From positions 1,116,001-1,180,000 of the forward strand of contig NZ_JANADK010000001.1 in the NCBI RefSeq assembly GCF_024199795.1: a DNA stretch of 64,000 nt, in the 5' to 3' direction. The notes under the pieces were generated by a model. It saw only the letters and a list, made by a program, of their open reading frames with translations, searched no databases and was not told where the DNA came from. The first letter of the stretch is position 1. The number at the start of each line of letters is the position of its first letter. Source of the DNA: Bradyrhizobium sp. CCGB01 (GTDB lineage Bacteria; Pseudomonadota; Alphaproteobacteria; Rhizobiales; Xanthobacteraceae). The translations under genes were made by a program, and so were the position numbers. This document shows positions 26,251 to 34,008 of the stretch, in pieces.

Positions 26251-26390
26251 GTAGGGTGGGTTAGCCTCGCGGATTGCGCGAAGCGCAAACCGCCAGGCGT
26301 AACCCACCACTTCCGTCTCTGCGGCAAACTAAAGAGGTGGGTTACGCCAAGGGACTGCGCTTCGCGCAGCCCGGGGCTAACCCACCCTAC
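26251..26390. repeat. Dispersed palindrome, family A (copy 3, long)
   Basis: Starts GTAGGGTGGGTTAGC and ends GCTAACCCACCCTAC. It contains GATTGCGCGAAGCGCAAACCG and GTAACCCACCACTT with matching right-arm parts. About 140 nt, between the epoxide hydrolase and MBL-fold genes; the MBL-fold stop codon lies 4 nt beyond its end. Confidence 0.9.
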
Positions 26391-26393
26391 GAG

Positions 26394-27263
26394 CTACACC
26401 GCCACACACTCGAACGCATTCCCCTTGCGCCTGATCTTCCCCACCGACGGTGACGGAAAATGCGCGGTGCAGCACAGCGTGTCGGTGTCGCAATAGCGTT
26501 CCAGAAAGCTGCGGCGAGTCTTCGCCGCGGCTGCCTGATCGACGTCGAACTTGATCGACAGCTGCGGATAGAGCGTCTGCAGCGGCGAGTGCATGAGATC
26601 GCCGGAAAACACCGCGTCGTCCTTGCCGCGTCCCATCGCGATGGCGATGTGGCCGGGCGTATGGCCCGGCGTCGGCACGATACGGACATGATCGCCGATC
26701 TGGTGATCGTTGCCGACGAGCTCATGGCGCTTGGCCTCGACCACCGGCAGCACGCTGTCGGCGAAGGGCGGGATCTCCGCCTTCGCATTCTCCGCGAACC
26801 AGTGGTCGTATTCCTGCTTGGCGAAGAGGTAACGCGCCTTGGGGAAGGTCGGCACCCAGCGGCCGTTCTCCAGCCGCGTGTTCCAGCCGACGTGGTCGAC
26901 ATGCAGATGCGTGCACATCACGAAGTCGATGTCATCGACCGAGAGGCCCGCGGCCTTGAGCGCGCGCAAATAGGTATCGTCGGTCTTCATGTTCCATTTC
27001 GGACGATTGGGCCGCGGCTTGTCGTTGCCGATGCAGCTGTCGACCAGGATAGTGTGGTGCGGCGTCTTCACCACATAGGACTGGAAACACAGCAGCAGCA
27101 CGTCCTGCTCGTCCAGCGCCTTGGCCTGGCGCATCCACGCCCGGTTCTCGGCGAGCACCTCGCTCGTCAGTCCCGGCAGCATTTCCAGTGCCGGGACGAA
27201 CGAGGTTTCCTGCTCGATGACGCGATGGATGGTGAGATCGCCGACCGCGTATTTCAGGCTCAT
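26394..27263 (-). CDS. MBL-fold metallo-hydrolase, copy 1
   Basis: A 289-residue metallo-beta-lactamase-fold hydrolase. The zinc motif is THLHVDHVGWNT (H-x-H-x-D-H), with a further ligand His in PTPGHTPGHIAIAMG and Asp in AVFSGDLMHSP. Enzymes of this group include lactonases and thioesterase-like hydrolases; the first residues are not a signal peptide, so it is cytoplasmic. It follows the GST gene by 15 nt, so they share a transcript. A clear paralogue lies at 29131-29982 with the same zinc motif and similar length. Confidence 0.9.
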   Translation of the reverse strand: MSLKYAVGDLTIHRVIEQETSFVPALEMLPGLTSEVLAENRAWMRQAKALDEQDVLLLCFQSYVVKTPHHTILVDSCIGNDKPRPNRPKWNMKTDDTYLRALKAAGLSVDDIDFVMCTHLHVDHVGWNTRLENGRWVPTFPKARYLFAKQEYDHWFAENAKAEIPPFADSVLPVVEAKRHELVGNDHQIGDHVRIVPTPGHTPGHIAIAMGRGKDDAVFSGDLMHSPLQTLYPQLSIKFDVDQAAAAKTRRSFLERYCDTDTLCCTAHFPSPSVGKIRRKGNAFECVAV

Positions 27264-27278
27264 GAGAACTCCCGAGAT

Positions 27279-27890
27279 TTATGCCGCCGGCGGCACCGAG
27301 ATCTTCACGGAGGGGCGCTCCAGCATCTTCTGGTGGAAGGCGTCGAGCTTCGGATAGGCCTTGCGCCAGCCGCAATCGGCGAAGCGGAAGTCGGCATAGC
27401 CGAGCACGCAGACGAGGCCGATCTGCGAGATGTCGAACGGGCCGTCGAGAACTTCAGGCATGTTCTCGAAACGCGCCATGCCGGTCCAGGCCCGGTTCCA
27501 GTGGTCGTCCGACCAGGCCTGCCATTGCAGACCCTGCGGCCGCACCATCTTCTCGTAGCGGCACAGCAGCATGGAATCGAGCATGCCGTTGATCAGGGAG
27601 TGATTGGTCTTGGCCTTCCAGCGCCGCGGACCGTAATCCGGGATCAGGCTGCCGCCGGCCATCTCGTTGAGATATTCGACGATGACGTAGGAATCCAGAA
27701 TGACGTCGCCGTCATTGGTGATCAGCACCGGCAGCTTCTTCAGCGGCGTGATGCGCGAATAATCCTCGTTGACCGTGCCCGGCGCGACGGTGGCGGGCGT
27801 CAGCTCGATCTTGTCGATCAGCCCGAGCTCGATCGCGGCGATGCGCACCTTGCGAGCAAAGGGCGAGGCTTGGGAGAAGGAGAGTTTCAT
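27279..27890 (-). CDS. Glutathione S-transferase family protein
   Basis: A 203-residue GST. The N-terminal thioredoxin-like domain starts MKLSFSQASPFARKVRIAAIELGL, where the SPFARKV serine/arginine segment binds glutathione. It contains LPVLITNDGDVILDSYVIVEYL, with the conserved cis-Pro and the Asp-Ser of the glutathione gamma-Glu site. An all-helical C-terminal domain follows. It lies directly upstream of the MBL-fold gene and downstream of a FAH-family gene, a setting that resembles maleylacetoacetate-like isomerisation and cleavage steps, though this is inference. Confidence 0.88.
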   Translation of the reverse strand: MKLSFSQASPFARKVRIAAIELGLIDKIELTPATVAPGTVNEDYSRITPLKKLPVLITNDGDVILDSYVIVEYLNEMAGGSLIPDYGPRRWKAKTNHSLINGMLDSMLLCRYEKMVRPQGLQWQAWSDDHWNRAWTGMARFENMPEVLDGPFDISQIGLVCVLGYADFRFADCGWRKAYPKLDAFHQKMLERPSVKISVPPAA

Positions 27891-27920
27891 GGGAAATAAC
27901 CTCTATCCAGACAGATGGTC

Positions 27921-28066
27921 CTCATCCTGAGGAGCGCGCCCGTTGGCGCGCGTCTCGAAGGATGGATAACGAGGGATTTTCTCTCGCCACCCGGCGCATA
28001 CGTCGGGTGGCGGTGTTCTTGGCGCATCCATCGAGACGCGCGCGTTGCGCGCCCCTCAGGATGAGG
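27921..28066. repeat. Dispersed palindrome, family B (copy 2)
   Basis: CTCATCCTGAGGAGCGCGC...GCGCGCGTCTCGAAGGATG, then a short spacer and CATCCATCGAGACGCGCGCG...CCTCAGGATGAGG. Two hairpin halves face each other. Located between the FAH-family and GST genes. Confidence 0.88.
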
Positions 28067-28074
28067 CGAAGACT

Positions 28075-28917
28075 TTACGCCCCGATGATCTCCTGCCTCT
28101 GCTCGCCGAGGCCTTCGATGCCGAGCGTGACGACGTCGCCGACGTTGAGGAAGGTCGGCGGCTTCATGCCGAGGCCGACGCCGGGCGGGGTGCCCGTGGT
28201 GACGATGTCGCCCGGCAGCAGGGTCATGAACTGCGAGACATAGGAGATGCACTGGGCCATGGAGAAGATCATGGTCTTGGTCGAACCGGTCTGGCGGCGC
28301 TGGCCGTTGACGTCGAGCCACATCGAGAGGTTCTGCACGTCCTTGACCTCGTCCTTGGTGGCGAGCCACGGACCGACCGGGCCGAACGTGTCGTGCGACT
28401 TGCCCTTGGTCCACTGACCCAGGCGCTCGGTCTGGAAGGCGCGCTCGGAGACGTCGTTGCAGACGCAATAGCCGGCGACGTAGTTCAGCGCGTCGGCTTC
28501 CGAGACATACTTCGCGCGGGTGCCGATGATGGCGGCGATCTCGACCTCCCAGTCGAGCTTGGTCGAGCCGCGCGGCTTTTCGACCGCGTCGTTCGGGCCG
28601 GACAGCGAGGTGTTCGCCTTCATGAAGATGATCGGCTCGGTCGGGATCGCCGCACCGGTCTCCTTGGCGTGGTCGCTGTAATTGAGGCCGATGGCGACGA
28701 ATTTCGAGATGCCGGTGACGGGCGCGCCGAAGCGCGGCTTGCCGGAGACGGCGGGCAGGGAGGCGGGGTCGAGGCCTGCGAGTTTCTTCAGGGACTCGGG
28801 CGAATAGGCTTCGCCGGTGAGGTCCTTCACATGCGCCGACAGGTCGCGCAACTGGCCGGATTTGTCGATCAGGCCGGGCTTTTCCGCACCCTTTTCGCCA
28901 TAACGAACAAGCTTCAT
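28075..28917 (-). CDS. Fumarylacetoacetate hydrolase (FAH) family protein
   Basis: A 280-residue FAH-fold enzyme starting at the ATG at 28917 (MKLVRYGEKGAEKPGL), with AGGGAGA upstream. Metal ligand Glu residues are expected in the KLDWEVEIAAIIGTRAKYV segment, and the conserved C-terminal motif is GDIVTTGTPPGVGLGMKPP. FAH-family members hydrolyse C-C bonds or decarboxylate or hydrate oxo-acids such as fumarylacetoacetate, acylpyruvates or 2-oxohept-4-ene-dioates. Its neighbours (GST, two MBL-fold hydrolases, oxidoreductases) suggest the lower part of an aromatic degradation route. Confidence 0.92.
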   Translation of the reverse strand: MKLVRYGEKGAEKPGLIDKSGQLRDLSAHVKDLTGEAYSPESLKKLAGLDPASLPAVSGKPRFGAPVTGISKFVAIGLNYSDHAKETGAAIPTEPIIFMKANTSLSGPNDAVEKPRGSTKLDWEVEIAAIIGTRAKYVSEADALNYVAGYCVCNDVSERAFQTERLGQWTKGKSHDTFGPVGPWLATKDEVKDVQNLSMWLDVNGQRRQTGSTKTMIFSMAQCISYVSQFMTLLPGDIVTTGTPPGVGLGMKPPTFLNVGDVVTLGIEGLGEQRQEIIGA

Positions 28918-29019
28918 TCTCGTTTCTCCCTGGAGATGGACCGATCGGTTAAATAGCTTCATGGAACAGGGCGGCGGGAAATTCAACCGCCGAAAAGGGA
29001 TGCATTGCAGCCCTTCCTT

Positions 29020-29134
29020 GTAGGGTGGGTTAGCCGCAGGCGTAACCCACCACTTTTCTCCGCGGAAGCGGACAGTGGTGGATTACGCCGAGCGGTTTGC
29101 GCTTCGCGCAATCCGCAGGGCTAATCCACCCTAC
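29020..29134. repeat. Dispersed palindrome, family A (copy 4)
   Basis: Starts GTAGGGTGGGTTAGCCGC and ends GGGCTAATCCACCCTAC. The terminal CTA at 29131-29133 is the stop codon (TAG on the minus strand) of the MBL-fold gene at 29131-29982, so the repeat overlaps the end of that gene. Confidence 0.88.
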
Positions 29135-29982
29135 GATTGCAGCGCCACAAACCTGAACGCGTCGCCGTCCCGCTTGATGTGTCCGGCCGAGAAATGCCCG
29201 CCGATCACCAGCGTCGGAGTATCCGCAAACCGTCCGAACAGCGCTGCCCGCGTCGCGGCCGATTGCGCCTGGTCGGAATCCGCAGTCGAGGACCAGCCGA
29301 GATGCGCCATCTGGCAGGGGTGATGGGCGACGTCGCCGGCGAGCAGACCCTGCTCACCGTCCGACTGGATCAAAACGCTCATATGGCCGGGGCTGTGGCC
29401 CGGGGTCGGGATCATGCTGATCTCCTCGCAGAGCCGGTGGTCGCTCGGGACCAGATCGGCCCTGTCGGCATCGACGATCGGCTTCACGGAATCGCCAAAC
29501 ACTGCCGCCTTGTCCGGCTCAATCGAATGTTCCAGCCAGTGCTCGTATTCGGTCCGGCCGAAGACATAGCGCGCTTTCGGAAAGGTCGGCACCCATTTGC
29601 CGCCCACGAGCTTCGTGTTCCAGCCGACATGATCGACATGAAGGTGCGTGCACAGCACGGTGTCGATGCTGTCAGGGGCAAAGCCCGCTTCCGTCATCGT
29701 CTCCAGGAATGGTGTGGTGCGGTTATTCCAGGCCGGGACGTTGCGGCCCTGCTTGTCGTTACCGAGGCTGGTGTCGACCACAATGCGTTGCGAGGGTGTT
29801 TCCACCACCAGCGAATGGATCGACATCTTCAGCCGGCCCTCTTCGGTGGCGAAATGCGGGATCAGCCAGGGCAGCTTCTGGATTTCGTCGTTGCTCGCCA
29901 AAGGCAGGATGAAGCGGGTCGAGCCGACCGTCTCCATTTCCACGATTTTGGTGATTTTGACCTTGCCCACTTTCCACGGCAT
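29131..29982 (-). CDS. MBL-fold metallo-hydrolase, copy 2
   Basis: A 283-residue paralogue of the MBL-fold protein at 26394-27263. The zinc motif is CTHLHVDHVGWNTK, with the second His in PTPGHSPGHMSVLI and Asp in GLLAGDVAHHP. Its N-terminus (KVGKVKITKIVEMETVGSTRFILP) differs from copy 1. No signal peptide is seen. Its last codon is the TAG inside a family-A repeat, and its start at 29982 diverges from the DUF3775 gene. Two homologous hydrolases within 3 kb suggest related lactone or ester substrates in the same pathway. Confidence 0.9.
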   Translation of the reverse strand: MPWKVGKVKITKIVEMETVGSTRFILPLASNDEIQKLPWLIPHFATEEGRLKMSIHSLVVETPSQRIVVDTSLGNDKQGRNVPAWNNRTTPFLETMTEAGFAPDSIDTVLCTHLHVDHVGWNTKLVGGKWVPTFPKARYVFGRTEYEHWLEHSIEPDKAAVFGDSVKPIVDADRADLVPSDHRLCEEISMIPTPGHSPGHMSVLIQSDGEQGLLAGDVAHHPCQMAHLGWSSTADSDQAQSAATRAALFGRFADTPTLVIGGHFSAGHIKRDGDAFRFVALQS

Positions 29983-30107
29983 GCGGCGTGCCCCTCATTT
30001 TCTTGCTTTCGCGAAAAGATGCGGCTTTCCGCCGTCGAACGCAATGGATCATCTGCTTCGATGTCGCGTTATCGGAGGAACCCGGCAACAGCCTTAAGGG
30101 GGAGTCC

Positions 30108-30539
30108 ATGCCAGAGCTTGCCATATCCACCGACAAGGTCGCCTTCATCATCGAGAAGGCCCGCGAATTCGACGTCAAGGAAGCCGCGTCCGATCCGGAC
30201 TCGGGGTCCAACCCTTCCGACGATGACGAGATCGACGTGCTGGAGGACTCCAATTCCGATCCGGTCGCAGCCGAGCTCTCCGGCTTCATCCGGGCGCTGA
30301 ACGAGGACGAGCAGCTCGACCTCGTCACGCTGATGTGGCTCGGCCGCGGCGACGGCGAAGTGGAGGAGTGGGACGATCTGCGCGCTCGCGCCGCCGAGGC
30401 GCGCGCCGAATACAAGGCTCCCCGGCGCGAGGCGGTGCAGTATCTCCTCGGCGAGCCGATGCTGGGCGATCTCCTGGCCGACGGCATGGACGAGCTCGGC
30501 ATCGACTGGACCGACGAGCGGACCACGCCGGTTTCGTAA
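30108..30539 (+). CDS. DUF3775 protein
   Basis: A 143-residue, strongly acidic protein with a Ser/Asp/Asn-rich middle (SDPDSGSNPSDDDEIDVLED). The second half, LSGFIRALNEDEQLDLVTLMWLGRG then WDDLRARAAEARAE and YLLGEPMLGDLLADGMDELG, fits DUF3775, a family found in Rhizobiales. The ATG at 30108 is preceded by AAGGGGGAG. It is a lone plus-strand gene between the minus-strand MBL-fold and oxidoreductase genes. Function unknown. Confidence 0.78.
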   Translation: MPELAISTDKVAFIIEKAREFDVKEAASDPDSGSNPSDDDEIDVLEDSNSDPVAAELSGFIRALNEDEQLDLVTLMWLGRGDGEVEEWDDLRARAAEARAEYKAPRREAVQYLLGEPMLGDLLADGMDELGIDWTDERTTPVS

Positions 30540-30542
30540 CCC

Positions 30543-31531
30543 CTATCGCGCGCAGTCCACGATCACGGTCCCGAGCTTGTCGCCCTTCTCGACGGCGAGA
30601 TGGGCCTGCGCCGTGTCCGACAGCGCGAACTGCGCCGCGATGTTGTGGATCCGCGGTCCTGCCGCCAGCCATTTCGTGATGTCGGCCTGCGCCGCTGCAA
30701 GCAGCGCCGGCGGCAGCGCGAACAGCACGAGCGACCGCAAGTTGATGCACTTCTCCATCAGCTCGCGCATCGGCACGACCGGTGTGCGGTTGCCGTTGGT
30801 GGCATAGACCGCAATCGTCGAATTCATCGCCATCAGCTTGAGCGTGGTCGCGATGTTGCCGCCGAAATCGACGTCGACGACATGATCGACACCGCGCCCG
30901 CCGGTGAAGGCCATCGCCCTGGCGATGACGTCCTCGTCCCTGTAATTGACCACGAGATCGGCGCCGGCCTGCCGCGCCTGCTCGCCCTTCATCGCCGAGC
31001 TGACCGTCGCGATCACCTGCGCGCCGCCCCATTTCGCAAGCTGCACCGCATAATGGCCGACCGCGCCGGCACCGCCGGTGACCAGCACGGTCTTGCCGAC
31101 GATCGGCCCGTCCGCAAACAGCGAGCACCACGCGGTCATTGCTGGGATGCCAAGCGTCGCGCCTTCCGCAAAGGAAAGGTGATCCGGCAGCGGCGTCACC
31201 AGCTGCTCGGCGAGCGCGATATATTCGGCCGCGGTGCCGAAGGCGCGGCCGTTGCGCTGGCCGTTGAACAGCCAGACGCGATCGCCGATCTTGAAGCGCG
31301 TCACGCCGTCGCGACCTGGTCGACAAAGCCCGCGCCGTCGCTGTTCGGGATCACGCGCGAAAATTCCATCGCGCGATAGCTGCCGCCGCGTCGTCCGACA
31401 TCGGCCGGATTGACGCCGGAGGCTTCCAGGCGAATGCGAACTTCGCCCGGGCCTGCGACCGGCGTCGCCATCTCACCATAGGTGAGAACGTCCGCCGCCG
31501 GTCCCGTCTGCTCGTACCAGACTGCTCTCAC
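30543..31531 (-). pseudogene. NADPH:quinone oxidoreductase, split by a one-base frameshift
   Basis: Two adjacent frames together make one quinone oxidoreductase of about 329 residues. The N-terminal 76 codons (31301-31531, GTG start coupled to the upstream SDR) end ...GAGFVDQV-ATA-stop. The remaining 253 residues (30543-31304) continue RFKIGDRVWLFNGQRNGR... with the NADPH motif VLVTGGAGAVGHYAVQLAKWGGA. Inserting one G after GTCGACCAGGTC restores GFVDQVGDGVTRFKIGDR, the expected family sequence, so a single G appears to be lost near 31310. It is either a recent pseudogene or a sequencing error. The stop of the first part and a GTG overlap as GTGA, so re-initiation is conceivable. Confidence 0.85.
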
Positions 31532-32310
31532 AGCGTCCCTGGGAAGGCGCCACCATCAAGCAGGATGTTCTGCCCGGTAATGAAGCCGGCCTTGGCGCCG
31601 CACAGGAAGGCGCAGGCATAGCCGAACTCGTCGGGCTGGCCGAAGCGGCCGGCCGGGTTGAGCTTGGCGCGTTCGGCCAGGATCTGCTCGGGCGTCGTGC
31701 CGCGCTTGTCGGCCTCGGCCTTGGCCGTGCCCGTCAGACGGTCGGTCTCGAACGGGCCCGGCAACAGGCCATTGATGGTGACGTTGTTGATCACGGTCTT
31801 GCGCGACAGGCCGGCGATGAAGCCGGTGAGGCCGGCGCGCGCGCCGTTGGAGAGGCCGAGGATGTCGATCGGCGCCTTCACCGCCGCCGAGGTGATGTTG
31901 ACGACACGGCCGAACTTGCGCGCCATCATGCCGTCGACGGTCGCCTTGATCAGCTCGATCGGGGTGAGCATGTTGGCGTCGATCGCCTTGATCCAGTCGT
32001 CGCGGGTCCAGTTGCGGAAATCGCCGGGCGGCGGGCCGCCGGCATTGTTGATCAGGATATCCGGCTCGGGGCAGGCCTTCAGCACGGCCTCGCGGCCGGC
32101 AGGCGTCGTGATGTCGCCGACGATCTCGGTGACCTTCACGCCAGGATAGGCCTTGCGGATGTCGTCGGCCGTCTTCTTCAGGGCTTCGGCGCCGCGCGCC
32201 GTCAGCGTGACGTCAACGCCGGCTTCGGCCAGCGAGATGGCGCAGGCGCGTCCGAGGCCCTTGCTGGATGCGCAGACGATGGCGCGGCGACCTTTGATCC
32301 CAAGATCCAC
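31528..32310 (-). CDS. SDR-family protein of the atypical BKR-like group
   Basis: A 260-residue SDR-fold protein. The cofactor loop is CASSKGLGRACA (no TG at the start), the structural motif is NNAGGPPPGDF, and the catalytic region reads NITSAAVKAPIDILGLSNGARAGL. At the Y-x-x-x-K position the sequence is S-N-G-A-R, so both Tyr and Lys are replaced. This matches the atypical beta-ketoacyl-ACP-reductase-like subgroup known to lack a perfect catalytic tetrad. GPFETDRL and GQNILLDGGAFPG end the protein. The GTG start at 32310 follows GGGAGTG. Its stop overlaps the GTG of the quinone oxidoreductase gene. Role unknown. Confidence 0.88.
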   Translation of the reverse strand: MDLGIKGRRAIVCASSKGLGRACAISLAEAGVDVTLTARGAEALKKTADDIRKAYPGVKVTEIVGDITTPAGREAVLKACPEPDILINNAGGPPPGDFRNWTRDDWIKAIDANMLTPIELIKATVDGMMARKFGRVVNITSAAVKAPIDILGLSNGARAGLTGFIAGLSRKTVINNVTINGLLPGPFETDRLTGTAKAEADKRGTTPEQILAERAKLNPAGRFGQPDEFGYACAFLCGAKAGFITGQNILLDGGAFPGTL

Positions 32311-32430
32311 AGTTTCACTCCCGTAATGTCAGGCAGGTTTTAGAGGGCGGCACTCTAGCCAAACCCGGCGGCCCTGATAAGGGATCGAGCCGCGTCAAAA
32401 TGCATGGCGCGTCGTGCGGCGATGCAAACC

Positions 32431-32477
32431 GGCATGATCCGGAAAAGTGTGTAGCGCTTTTCCGAAAAGATCATGCC
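32431..32477. repeat. Dispersed palindrome, family D (copy 1)
   Basis: GGCATGATCCGGAAAAG...CTTTTCCGAAAAGATCATGCC is an inverted repeat in the gap between the CvpA and SDR genes. A diverged copy lies at 61521-61589. This palindrome type is frequent in Bradyrhizobium-like intergenic DNA. Confidence 0.75.
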
Positions 32478-32506
32478 CAGATAACGGAGCGCGATCTTAT
32501 CGCGCC

Positions 32507-33019
32507 CTAGATGCGCCGTTCCTGCTTGAGGCGGTCGATGGCTGCGGCGGCCTCCGGCGGCAATGTCTTGAAACCCATCCGGCCGGCCGCCGAAAACAGC
32601 GGCCGCAGATGCGAGCCGGCGAGGAACGGCGGCTGGCGGTTGGCCGGGACGATCTGGTCGAACACCAGCACCAGCGTGGTCGCGACGAGGCAGACCCTGA
32701 TCGCGCCGAGCGCGGCGCCGCCGAGCCGGTCGCCGATGCCGGCCTGGCGGATCGTGTCGCTCAGCGCGAGGCGGCCGATATATCCAAACAGCATGCCGAC
32801 CACCACGAAGATGCCGAAGAACCAGATCCAGTTCTGAAGGAACGGCGAATTCGGGTTGCCGGCGACCTGCGGAACGATCAGCGGCATCAGCGCGACGGCG
32901 ATGGGGGCGGCGAGGAGATAGGCGAGGATGGTCATGGCGCTGCCGAGCAGGCCGGTCCTGAAACCGAGGCCGATCGCGATGGCGAACGCCGCATAGACCG
33001 CGAGATCGAAACTGTTCAT
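32507..33019 (-). CDS. CvpA-family membrane protein
   Basis: A 170-residue inner-membrane protein with about four membrane segments (FDLAVYAAFAIAIGLGFRTG, AMTILAYLLAAPIAVALMPL, WIWFFGIFVVVGMLFGYIG, LGAIRVCLVATTLVLVFDQIV). The hydrophobic pattern with G-F-R-x-G after the first helix and the D-R-x-x-G-x-x-x-G-x-x-x-G segment (GDRLGGAALGAIRV) match the CvpA/colicin V production protein family. Such proteins affect peptidoglycan, envelope stress or colicin V production. Single gene, divergent from the SDR at 33147. Function of this copy unknown. Confidence 0.85.
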   Translation of the reverse strand: MNSFDLAVYAAFAIAIGLGFRTGLLGSAMTILAYLLAAPIAVALMPLIVPQVAGNPNSPFLQNWIWFFGIFVVVGMLFGYIGRLALSDTIRQAGIGDRLGGAALGAIRVCLVATTLVLVFDQIVPANRQPPFLAGSHLRPLFSAAGRMGFKTLPPEAAAAIDRLKQERRI

Positions 33020-33146
33020 GAACCCTGCCTTGGAACGCTAACGTCGATGGAACGAATGAACGCCGAACCGATCATTCCGGTTTCAGATCGCTAAAATCGT
33101 CTGTATTGATGCTCCAAAGCTCAGGGACATCGCGCAAGGAAACGTC

Positions 33147-33908
33147 ATGTCAGACCTATTCGACGTCAGTCAAGAAACCATCCTCGTAACAGGTGCGAGT
33201 CAGGGACTGGGGCGGCAATTTGCCCGGGTTCTGGCGGCCAACGGCGCGGCGGTTGCGCTCGCGGCGCGGCAGACCGACAAGCTGAAGAGCCTGGAAGAGG
33301 ATATCCGCGGCAAGGGCGGCCGCGCCGCCGCCGTCGCGCTCGACGTCACCGACACCGCTTCGATCGCGAAGGCCGTCGATGCCACGGAAGCCGCGCTCGG
33401 CCCGATCACGGTGCTGATCAACAATGCCGGCATCGCCATCGAGAAGCTCGCGACCGAGCAGACCGAAGCCGACTGGGACGCGGTGATCGGCGCCAATCTC
33501 AAGGGCGCCTATTTCCTCGCGACGGAAGTCGCGCGGCGCATGATCGCGCGCAAGCAGGAAGGCAATATCGTCAATATCGCTTCCGTGCTCGGCACCGGCG
33601 TGTTGAAGGCGGTGTCGCCTTACGCGATCTCTAAGGCGGGCATCCTCCAGGCAACCAAGGCGATGGCGCTGGAGCTCGCGGGGCAAAACATCCGCATCAA
33701 TGCGCTGGCGCCCGGCTACATCGACACCGAGATGAACCACGCCTTCTGGTCGACGCCACCAGGCGAGCGCCTGACCAAACGCATCCCGCAGCGCCGCGTC
33801 GGCGCCGAGTCCGATCTCGACGGCGCGATCCTGCTGCTGGCATCGAAGGCGTCGCGGTACATGACGGGGAGTGTTGTGACCGTGGACGGCGGCTTCTTGT
33901 TGAATTGA
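33147..33908 (+). CDS. Classical SDR oxidoreductase
   Basis: A 253-residue classical SDR with all catalytic features: TGASQGLG cofactor loop, INNAGIAIEKLA, Ser in NIASVLG, and Y-A-I-S-K (YAISKAGILQATKAMALELAGQNIRINALAPGYIDTEM). It ends in the typical G-S-V-V-T-V-D-G-G-F. The ATG at 33147 follows AAGGA. This is the usual pattern of 3-oxoacyl-ACP-reductase-like/glucose dehydrogenase-like SDRs; exact substrate cannot be read. It is convergent with the FUSC gene and contrasts with the two neighbouring SDRs that lack the tyrosine. Confidence 0.93.
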   Translation: MSDLFDVSQETILVTGASQGLGRQFARVLAANGAAVALAARQTDKLKSLEEDIRGKGGRAAAVALDVTDTASIAKAVDATEAALGPITVLINNAGIAIEKLATEQTEADWDAVIGANLKGAYFLATEVARRMIARKQEGNIVNIASVLGTGVLKAVSPYAISKAGILQATKAMALELAGQNIRINALAPGYIDTEMNHAFWSTPPGERLTKRIPQRRVGAESDLDGAILLLASKASRYMTGSVVTVDGGFLLN

Positions 33909-33965
33909 GTTTTCTGAGGCTCAGCGGCATCTCTGCCCGCGTAAATGGCTGCCACGAACTCCGTC

Positions 33966-34008
33966 CTCATCCTGAGGAGCGCGCCTTGGCGCGCGTCTCG
34001 AAGGATGG
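33966..34008. repeat. Dispersed palindrome, family B (half copy, forms the FUSC C-terminus)
   Basis: CTCATCCTGAGGAGCGCGCC...GCGCGTCTCGAAGGATGG. Only one half of the two-hairpin element is present. On the minus strand it encodes the last residues and the TGA stop of the FUSC gene (33967-33969). Confidence 0.88.
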
